Of a DNA stretch of 6,652 nt, positions 1-5,646 are shown in pieces. Each line of letters starts with the position of its first letter. Position 1 is the stretch's first letter. The position numbers and the translations under genes are program-made. This DNA comes from JANPPS01 sp031428635 (GTDB lineage: Bacteria > Pseudomonadota > Alphaproteobacteria > Acetobacterales > Acetobacteraceae): positions 1 to 6,652 of the forward strand of contig JANPPS010000069.1 of the NCBI GenBank assembly GCA_031428635.1. The letters are read 5' to 3'. The notes beneath the pieces are model-generated. The model was not told the origin of the DNA and did not search any database. It was given only the letters and a program-made list of their open reading frames with translations.

Positions 1-1
1 C

Positions 2-2011
2 TATCAAGAAAAGGCTTTCGCGGCTGGCAAAATACCCGGCGGGTTCTTCAAGCGTGAGGGCCGTCCGTCCGAGAAGGAGGTGCTAACCAGCCGCCTGATC
101 GACCGTCCGATCCGGCCGCTGTTCCCGCACGGATTCCGTAATGAAGTCCAGGTTGTCGCCACCGTGTTGAGCCATGACATGGAAAACGACCCGGACGTCG
201 TTGCGATGATCGGCTGCTCGGCCGCACTGACGCTGTCCGGTATTCCGTTCTTTGGCCCCGTCGCCGCCGCCCGCGTGGGCTACGCGAACGGCGAATACAT
301 CATGAACCCGACCACCGAGCAGTTGCGCACCAGTGAGCTCGACCTCGTGCTGGCCGGCACGACCGAGGGCGTGTTGATGGTCGAGAGCGAGGCCCAGGAG
401 CTGAGCGAAGCCATCATGCTCGGTGCCGTTACGTTCGGCCATGCCGGATTCCAGCCGGTTATTCAGGCCATCATCGAGTTGGCCGAGCATGCGGCGAAGG
501 AGCCATGGGCACTGCCGGAGCCCGCACCGGAGATGGCAGCGCTAACGGCCCGCATCGACACGCTGGCCCGCGCTTCCCTGACGGAGGCGTACCAGGAGCG
601 TATGAAGCAGGTCCGCCAGGAGAAAGTCGGCACGGCCAAGCGCGCCGCGATGGGCGTTCTGTCGGAAGAGGGCCACGATACGGAAATGGCAAAGGGCCTG
701 TTCAAGAGCCTGGAAGCCGACGTTGTGCGTAACGCGATCCTGGACACCGGACTGCGCATCGACGGGCGTGACACCAAGACGGTGCGTCAGATTGTGGCCG
801 AGGTCGGTATATTGCCCCGCGCCCATGGCAGCAGCCTATTTACCCGCGGCGAGACGCAGGCCCTGTGCGTGGCGACACTTGGCACTGGGCAGGACGAGCA
901 GATCATCGATGCGCTCGACGGCGAGCGGCGCGAACACTTCATGCTGCATTACAACTTCCCTCCCTACAGCGTCGGTGAGGCCGGCCGTATGGGCAGCCCC
1001 GGCCGCCGCGAAATCGGCCATGGCAAGCTCGCCTATCGCGCCCTCCGCCCGGTACTGCCGGCCAAGGACGTGTTCCCGTACACCATGCGCGTCGTGTCCG
1101 AGATCACGGAGAGCAACGGTAGCTCGTCCATGGCGACGGTCTGTGGCACGAGCCTTAGCCTGATGGATGCGGGCGTGCCGTTGATCCGCCCCGTGGCCGG
1201 CATCGCGATGGGTCTTATCAAGGAGGATCGCGGGTTCGCCGTGCTGTCCGACATTCTGGGTGATGAGGATCACCTAGGTGACATGGACTTCAAGGTCGCC
1301 GGGTCGGCGAAGGGTATCACCAGCCTACAAATGGACATCAAGATCACGTCCATCACGCCAGACATTATGGAAATCGCGCTGGCCCAGGCCCGCGACGGCC
1401 GGTTGCATATTCTGGGTGAGATGGCGCTGGCGTTGCAGGGTGCCCGTAGTGACGTAGCGGCGACCGCGCCCCGCATCACGATCATCACGGTGCCGAAGGA
1501 CAAGATCCGCGACGTGATCGGCACCGGTGGTAAGGTGATCCGTGAGATCGTGGCCGAAAGTGGCGCCAAGATCGACATCGAGGATGACGGCACGATCAAG
1601 ATCGCGGCTACGACCGAAGAGGCAAGCCAGAAGGCAATCGACATGATCCAGGGGATCGTGGCGGAGGCCGAGATTGGTAAGATCTACAACGGTAAGGTCG
1701 TAAAGACGGCCGAGTTCGGGGCGTTCGTAAACTTCCTCGGTGCCAAGGACGGCCTGGTGCACATTAGCGAGTTGCAGCAGGGCCGGGTTCAGAAGACAAC
1801 CGACGTCGTGAACCAGGGTGATGCGGTCAAGGTTAAGGTCATCGGATTTGATGATCGCGGTAAAGTGAAACTGTCGATGCGCGTAGTCGATCAGGCCACG
1901 GGCGCCGACATCACCGAAACAGTCGGCGCGAAGGCTGGCGGTGGCGGGCGTGAAGGTGGCCGTGAGGACCGGCCCCGGCGCGAACGTCCGGAGTTTGACG
2001 CGGCCGAGTAA
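2..2011 (+). CDS. pnp: Polynucleotide phosphorylase (PNPase), 5'-truncated by window edge
   Basis: Phosphorolytic 3'-to-5' exoribonuclease (polyribonucleotide nucleotidyltransferase) that releases nucleoside diphosphates during mRNA decay; in the family it is a trimer, often associated with RNase E. The reading frame is open from base 2 (YQEKAFAAGKIPGGFFKREG), so the GTG at 80 is internal, not a start. By alignment from memory with E. coli PNPase, about 60 N-terminal residues lie outside the window; 669 are visible. Visible domains: first RNase PH domain (about 1-150), helical linker (about 175-250), second RNase PH domain (about 250-480) with FTRGETQA, SNGSSSMA and the metal/catalytic segment GDEDHLGDMDFK (matching E. 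coli D486, D492 and K494), KH domain (about 495-555, loop GTGG), S1 domain (about 560-628). A Gly/Arg-rich acidic-basic tail of about 40 residues follows and ends in TAA. All catalytic residues I can place are present, so it looks functional. A strong hairpin follows the stop. Confidence 0.98.
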   Translation, partial: YQEKAFAAGKIPGGFFKREGRPSEKEVLTSRLIDRPIRPLFPHGFRNEVQVVATVLSHDMENDPDVVAMIGCSAALTLSGIPFFGPVAAARVGYANGEYIMNPTTEQLRTSELDLVLAGTTEGVLMVESEAQELSEAIMLGAVTFGHAGFQPVIQAIIELAEHAAKEPWALPEPAPEMAALTARIDTLARASLTEAYQERMKQVRQEKVGTAKRAAMGVLSEEGHDTEMAKGLFKSLEADVVRNAILDTGLRIDGRDTKTVRQIVAEVGILPRAHGSSLFTRGETQALCVATLGTGQDEQIIDALDGERREHFMLHYNFPPYSVGEAGRMGSPGRREIGHGKLAYRALRPVLPAKDVFPYTMRVVSEITESNGSSSMATVCGTSLSLMDAGVPLIRPVAGIAMGLIKEDRGFAVLSDILGDEDHLGDMDFKVAGSAKGITSLQMDIKITSITPDIMEIALAQARDGRLHILGEMALALQGARSDVAATAPRITIITVPKDKIRDVIGTGGKVIREIVAESGAKIDIEDDGTIKIAATTEEASQKAIDMIQGIVAEAEIGKIYNGKVVKTAEFGAFVNFLGAKDGLVHISELQQGRVQKTTDVVNQGDAVKVKVIGFDDRGKVKLSMRVVDQATGADITETVGAKAGGGGREGGREDRPRRERPEFDAAE

Positions 2012-2024
2012 CACTCGGTATCAA

Positions 2025-2068
2025 ATGTTGAGCGCCGGGGTGGTAGGAACCGCCCCGGCGCTCAATGT
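2025..2068 (+). terminator. Long GC-rich hairpin after pnp, without U-tract
   Basis: Arms 2028-2043 (TTGAGCGCCGGGGTGG) and 2050-2065 (CCGCCCCGGCGCTCAA) form a 16-bp stem with a single G-T wobble and a six-base loop, TAGGAA. Two wobble pairs and an A-T pair could extend it to 2025-2068. It begins 16 nt after the pnp stop codon and ends about 25 nt before the next start. No run of T follows on the + strand, so it is not a textbook intrinsic terminator. It could be a weak terminator, a 3'-end stabiliser protecting pnp mRNA against exonucleases, or a processing site between pnp and the downstream gene. The stem is directly visible; the function is inferred. Confidence 0.7.
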
Positions 2069-2082
2069 AATCAGCGTGCAGC

Positions 2083-2086
2083 AGGG
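2083..2086 (+). promoter_or_regulatory. Weak Shine-Dalgarno for the flavoprotein gene
   Basis: AGGG lies six bases before the ATG at 2093. It is short but correctly spaced, and no alternative in-frame start exists between the hairpin and this ATG. Confidence 0.45.
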
Positions 2087-2092
2087 CGGCCC

Positions 2093-3505
2093 ATGAAAGA
2101 CGTAAATTCAATTCGGATGGGCGGCGTGGACGTCCTGCCTCTTGTCGAGGGTGGCAAGGGTATTGGCGTATCAACGGGCGTATCGTCCGGCTGGTGGGCC
2201 AATGCGGGCGGCGCAGGTACGTTCAGCGCGGTCAACGCCGACTTCTATGACGCCGACGGTAATCCGATCGACCAAACCTATCACGGACGCACCCGGCGCG
2301 ACCGGCACGAGGAACTGATTCAATACGGCATCGCCGGCGGTATTGCGCAGGCTGAACGCGCCCACGACATCAGCGGCGGTCGCGGCCGCATCCACGCCAA
2401 TTTGCTGTGGGAGATGGGCGGGGCCGAACGCGTAATCAGCGGCGTGCTCGAGGGCGCGCGCGGCCTGATCCATGGCGTAACCTGCGGCGCCGGCATGCCA
2501 TACCGCCTGTCGGACATCGCGACCAAGTTCGGCGTGCACTACTATCCGATCGTCAGCTCCGCCCGCGCGTTCAACGCATTGTGGAAGCGGGCCTATTCGA
2601 AGGCGTCGTCGCTGCTCGGCGGCGTGGTGTACGAGGATCCGTGGTTGGCCGGTGGACATAATGGCTTGACCAATGGCGAGGATCCGGAGAAGCCGGAAGA
2701 CCCGTTCCCCCGAGTTCTGGCGTTGCGCCAACTGATGCGCACGTTTGGTTTGGACCAGGTGCCGATCATCATGGCCGGCGGCGTGTGGTGGCTGGAGGAG
2801 TGGGAGGACTGGATCGACAACCCAGAGCTTGGTCCGATCGCCTTCCAGTTTGGTACCCGGCCGCTACTGACGACCGAAAGCCCAATTAGCGACGCGTGGA
2901 AAAGCAGACTACTGACGCTGAAGCCGGGTGACGTGTATTTGAATAAGTTCAGTCCGACGGGCTTTTACTCCAGTGCCGTGAGCAACGGCTTCATCGCCGA
3001 GTTGCGTGAGCGGGAGGCGCATCAGGTGGTGTATGCGCCGGAGCCGATCGGCGACCTAGTAGCCATGATGGGCATCGGCCCGCGGAAGCGGCCGGTATAC
3101 ATGACGCATGACGACCAGTTTCGGGCTGAGGGTTGGATTCTGGAGGGATTCACCGAGGCGATGCGCACGCCGGACAACACGCTGATGTTTGTGACGCCCG
3201 AGCGCGCGCAGCACATAATCAAGGATCAGGTCGAGTGCATGGGTTGCCTGAGTGTCTGCCGGTTCAGCAATTGGAGCCAGCACGGCCCGGATTTCGACAA
3301 CGGTAAGAAGGCCGATCCGCGCAGTTTCTGCATCCAGAAGACGCTGCAGTCGGTGCGGCGCGACGACCAGACGCCGGACGCGATCGAACATCAGCTGATG
3401 TTCAGCGGACACAATGCGTACCGATTTGCGAGTGACCCGTTTTATTCGAACGGGTTTATTCCGACTGTGAAGCAGCTGATGGACCGGATTGTGTCGGGGC
3501 GGTAG
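2093..3505 (+). CDS. Nitronate monooxygenase / 2-nitropropane dioxygenase-family flavoprotein
   Basis: Predicted cytosolic FMN-dependent TIM-barrel oxidoreductase, 470 aa. The family oxidises alkyl nitronates; relatives include FabK-type enoyl-ACP reductases and uncharacterised NAD(P)H:flavin oxidoreductases, so the true substrate is unknown. Seen in the sequence: a Gly-rich N-terminal part (EGGKGIGVSTGVSSGWWA), HGVTCGAGMPYRL (127-139), the AGGHNG motif (186-191) whose H189 matches the family's catalytic histidine, the phosphate-binding-like IIMAGGVWW (225-233), and FGTRPLLTTESP (253-264), the usual GTR..xxTxES signature. After the barrel comes a roughly 140-residue extension with C382, C385, C389 and C413 (CMGCLSVC, then SFC). 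ATG at 2093 is the only start in this part of the frame, with a modest AGGG six bases upstream. It lies 81 nt after pnp, so co-transcription is possible unless the intervening hairpin terminates. Family assignment is firm, the reaction is not. Confidence 0.9.
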   Translation: MKDVNSIRMGGVDVLPLVEGGKGIGVSTGVSSGWWANAGGAGTFSAVNADFYDADGNPIDQTYHGRTRRDRHEELIQYGIAGGIAQAERAHDISGGRGRIHANLLWEMGGAERVISGVLEGARGLIHGVTCGAGMPYRLSDIATKFGVHYYPIVSSARAFNALWKRAYSKASSLLGGVVYEDPWLAGGHNGLTNGEDPEKPEDPFPRVLALRQLMRTFGLDQVPIIMAGGVWWLEEWEDWIDNPELGPIAFQFGTRPLLTTESPISDAWKSRLLTLKPGDVYLNKFSPTGFYSSAVSNGFIAELREREAHQVVYAPEPIGDLVAMMGIGPRKRPVYMTHDDQFRAEGWILEGFTEAMRTPDNTLMFVTPERAQHIIKDQVECMGCLSVCRFSNWSQHGPDFDNGKKADPRSFCIQKTLQSVRRDDQTPDAIEHQLMFSGHNAYRFASDPFYSNGFIPTVKQLMDRIVSGR

Positions 3506-3517
3506 CACGACACGGTC
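3487..3517. terminator. Inverted repeat across the convergent stop codons
   Basis: GTGTCG (3491-3496) and CGACAC (3508-3513) form a 6-bp stem around an 11-base loop that contains the TAG stop of the flavoprotein gene. On the + strand two G-U pairs, an A-T and a G-C can extend it to ten pairs; on the - strand only the six-pair core holds. It sits exactly between two convergent genes whose stops are 11 nt apart, which is where a shared terminator would be expected. There is no T-run on either side, so a Rho-independent role is doubtful. Confidence 0.35.
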
Positions 3518-4614
3518 TAACGCAACGACACTGGCTTCTCTACTCCCATGAACAGCAGCGCCGACCCAGCCAGGGTGGCTGCAAAGAGCGGAACAATCAG
3601 TAGCCAGAACGCCACCGACGGTAGGGCTCCCGTGACCACCTGTGCAAGCGTCGTCATCGATAGGCGAACGATAAAGCCATGCACCAGGTAGTAGCTGTAA
3701 CTCATGTTCCCTAGCCAGCGGAGCGGAGCCCAACACATCAGTTGGGACACGCGCCCGACCGAGCGGAAGCAGACGGCGCACAGTAGAAAAAAGCATGTTG
3801 TCTGTATCAGTTCGCCCATTACGGGACCGACGCGATGCGTGGACAGGATAGCCAGGCCCAGCGCCGGCGCCCAGCCCGCCCAGGCTGGCACGCGGCGTCC
3901 CACGCCCTCGGCAAGTGCCATGCCGGCAAAGAACGGCATCATACGCAGGGGCACCCAGTCCAACGTCAGGCTTCCGATCAAAAATGTAGCCCACAAGACT
4001 GCCAGCACGATCAGCCGCGCCGCACGCTGGAGACGTCCGACTCGGAGGCCCAGAATTAGAAATCCAGTGGCAATATAAAAGAACATCTCGTAGCTCAAAG
4101 ACCAGGCGACATCGACGATGCGCACCATCGGCACGATCCCGGCAACTAAGAACAAATTAGCCGCGATGTAGCGGATGGCTGGGATTGCTCCGTCGGGAAT
4201 ACGCCCCGGGATAAACACGAACGTCGCTAGTAGAACCGGGCAGAACACGGCGAGGAAAGCCGGGTAAATCCGCACGATGCGACGCCGCATGAACACCAGG
4301 AACGGCGATGCGCGGCGGACGAGCGCGCCATAGATCAAGTAGCCGCTGAGCACGAAGAACAGCTCGACCCCAAAATTACCGTAGCTGTGGAACAAGGCGG
4401 CAAAGCTGCCGGTAACTCCGGGTGGCAGTCCAATCAGCTCCGCTTGGACACAGTAATGCTGTAAAAAGACAAGGATGACGGCCATGCCGCGCAGCCCTTC
4501 CATTGGCAGCAGCCGGGCGTGGGCGGGGTCCTGCAGCTCGAACGTGCGGCGGAGCCAGTCGGTGACCAGCGCGACCGGCGATAGACTACTCGCTGGCGCG
4601 CGCATCAGCCGCAC
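3517..4614 (-). CDS. Acyltransferase 3 family membrane protein (OafA/YrhL-like)
   Basis: Predicted polytopic inner-membrane O-acyltransferase, 365 aa, moving acetyl or other acyl groups onto a surface sugar or lipid; the acceptor cannot be told from sequence. Family marks: MEGLRG then LQHY, giving R42 and H53 in the R-x10-H spacing of the acyltransferase-3 active site; GVELFFVLSGYLI (82-94); RRRIVRIYPAF (110-120); WSLSYEMFFY (171-180); SYSYYLVHG (305-313); GVEKP near the C terminus. About ten hydrophobic stretches span the protein. It is a stand-alone membrane domain: no C-terminal SGNH esterase domain is fused. No glycan-synthesis genes are visible beside it. The start is uncertain: GTG at 4614 or ATG at 4605 (three residues shorter), neither with a clear Shine-Dalgarno. 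It ends in TAG, 11 nt from the convergent flavoprotein gene, and follows rsmI on the same strand after 138 nt. Confidence 0.92.
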   Translation of the reverse strand: MRLMRAPASSLSPVALVTDWLRRTFELQDPAHARLLPMEGLRGMAVILVFLQHYCVQAELIGLPPGVTGSFAALFHSYGNFGVELFFVLSGYLIYGALVRRASPFLVFMRRRIVRIYPAFLAVFCPVLLATFVFIPGRIPDGAIPAIRYIAANLFLVAGIVPMVRIVDVAWSLSYEMFFYIATGFLILGLRVGRLQRAARLIVLAVLWATFLIGSLTLDWVPLRMMPFFAGMALAEGVGRRVPAWAGWAPALGLAILSTHRVGPVMGELIQTTCFFLLCAVCFRSVGRVSQLMCWAPLRWLGNMSYSYYLVHGFIVRLSMTTLAQVVTGALPSVAFWLLIVPLFAATLAGSALLFMGVEKPVSLR

Positions 4615-4619
4615 GGCTG
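4606..4619 (-). repeat. Short inverted repeat over the acyltransferase start
   Basis: CAGCC (4606-4610) and GGCTG (4615-4619) enclose GCAC, so the candidate GTG start codon (4612-4614, read on the - strand) would sit in the loop of a 5-bp hairpin, and the alternative ATG at 4605 directly after it. This may affect translation, or it may be chance in GC-rich DNA. Confidence 0.3.
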
Positions 4620-4752
4620 GCCATCCGTTAGAGCGGCGGCGTATCTTGCCGAGGGTTCGATACGGATTGCGTGCATCAGGCGGGAATGAACCGTGGGAAT
4701 GAGTGGGTCAAGCGGTGACCGATGCTGGGGCACCCGGACGCGAAGCCGCACA
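4615..4752. other. 138-nt spacer between rsmI and the acyltransferase gene
   Basis: Non-coding gap between two same-strand genes; I see no credible small ORF or RNA gene. It contains CGTATC (4640-4645) paired with GATACG (4659-4664) around a 13-base loop, about 26-50 nt upstream of the acyltransferase start, and GGTCA (4706-4710) paired with TGACC (4716-4720) around five bases. On the - strand a TTGACC -35-like element occurs at 4711-4706, but no good -10 follows at 16-18 nt. The spacing suggests the acyltransferase may have its own promoter or leader, which I cannot define. Confidence 0.4.
4640..4664. repeat. 6-bp dyad, CGTATC-N13-GATACG
   Basis: Perfect inverted arms in the leader of the acyltransferase gene. 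It could be an operator-like dyad or an RNA hairpin with a 13-base loop. The arms are directly visible; any regulatory role is speculation. Confidence 0.3.
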
Positions 4753-5646
4753 CTATTCACCAGCCAGCGCCAACGCCCGCGCATACACCACCTTCCGCGG
4801 CAGCCCCGTCGCTGTCGCCACCAGCGCGGCCGCGTCCTTCAGGCTGTTGCCCGCCAGCGCCCGGCGAAGCTGCCCATCCAAATCATCGGTCGGCTCGTCT
4901 GGTGGCGGGCCGACGACCAACGTGATCTCACCTCGCGCCTCGTGCTCGGCGTAAAAAGCGGCCAGCGCATCCAGGGTATCACGCCGCACCTCTTCGAACC
5001 GCTTCGTCAGTTCCCGCGCCACCGCCGCCGGACGCGGGCCGAATGCTGTGGCCAGGTCCGCCAAGCACTCCGCCAGGCGATGCGGTGCCTCATGCCACAC
5101 CAGCGTCGCCGATAGCCCGGCCATCTCCGCCGCGCGCAGCACGCCGAACGCCGCCAGCCGCGCGGCCGACCGGGGCGGGGGAAACCCCAGGAACAAGAAT
5201 GGCGCCGGCGGCAGGCCCGATAGCGTCAGCGCCATCACCGCCGCATTCGGACCCGGCACGCCCGTCACTGGCACGCCCTCCGCCAGCGCCGCTCGTACCA
5301 GCCGGTACCCCGGGTCCGACACTAGCGGCGTGCCGGCGTCCGATATCAGTGCAATCCGCCGGCCATCCCGCAATTGCGCCAGCAGACCTGGCAGCCGCCC
5401 CTCCTCATTATGATCGTGCAGTGGCGACGTGGCTGTCGTGATGCCGAAATGCGTTAGCAGCCGGGCGGAGTGCCGCGTGTCCTCACACAACACCACATCG
5501 ACGCCGCGCAGCACCGCAAGCGCCCGTGCCGAAACGTCGCCCAGATTGCCGATCGGGGTGGCGACCAGATGCAGGCCGCGTGGTAGTGCTGTTACGGGGC
5601 CAGAGTCGGCCTGGGGAGTTTCGGGTGGTGCGTCGTCTAGGATCAT
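4753..5646 (-). CDS. rsmI: 16S rRNA (cytidine(1402)-2'-O)-methyltransferase RsmI
   Basis: SAM-dependent methyltransferase that 2'-O-methylates C1402 of 16S rRNA in the decoding centre. It belongs to the tetrapyrrole-methylase (SPOUT-unrelated) fold family. Numbering from the longest start (ATG at 5682, 309 aa), motifs in order: LVATPIGNLGD (39-49), CEDTRHS (66-72), ISDAGTPLVSDPG (113-125) and VPGPNA (142-147), which build the cofactor pocket; WHEAPHRL (196-203); VARELTKRFEEV (221-232); and the C-terminal SLKDAAALVATATGLPRKVVY (280-300). Length fits the family (E. coli 286 aa). Three ATGs are possible, at 5682, 5667 and 5646; I chose 5646 (297 codons including stop) because the extra N-terminus is not family-like and the shorter form overlaps the divergent lipoprotein gene least. 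No clear Shine-Dalgarno precedes any of them. It ends in TAG. Confidence 0.96.
   Translation of the reverse strand: MILDDAPPETPQADSGPVTALPRGLHLVATPIGNLGDVSARALAVLRGVDVVLCEDTRHSARLLTHFGITTATSPLHDHNEEGRLPGLLAQLRDGRRIALISDAGTPLVSDPGYRLVRAALAEGVPVTGVPGPNAAVMALTLSGLPPAPFLFLGFPPPRSAARLAAFGVLRAAEMAGLSATLVWHEAPHRLAECLADLATAFGPRPAAVARELTKRFEEVRRDTLDALAAFYAEHEARGEITLVVGPPPDEPTDDLDGQLRRALAGNSLKDAAALVATATGLPRKVVYARALALAGE
5613..5618 (+). promoter_or_regulatory. Shine-Dalgarno deciding the GTG start of the lipoprotein gene
   Basis: GGGGAG lies six bases before the GTG at 5625 and nine before the GTG at 5628. It is the best ribosome-binding site in the area and supports a start that makes the lipoprotein signal complete. 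It lies inside the rsmI coding region, read on the opposite strand. Confidence 0.6.

Noticed and set aside
80..82. GTG as the start of pnp
   Set aside because: The conserved PNPase sequence continues upstream to base 2, so this is an internal valine codon and the gene is cut by the window edge.
1325..2014. 229-codon open frame on the - strand over the 3' part of pnp
   Set aside because: It is the antisense shadow of the strongly conserved KH/S1 region, with no motif and no ribosome-binding site noticed.
3056..3994. 312-codon open frame on the - strand
   Set aside because: It crosses the end of the flavoprotein gene and overlaps the acyltransferase in another frame, and the protein has no recognisable family features.
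4680..4711. TTGACC -35-like element as a promoter for the acyltransferase gene
   Set aside because: No hexamer at 16-18 nt spacing resembles TATAAT, so a promoter call is not supported.
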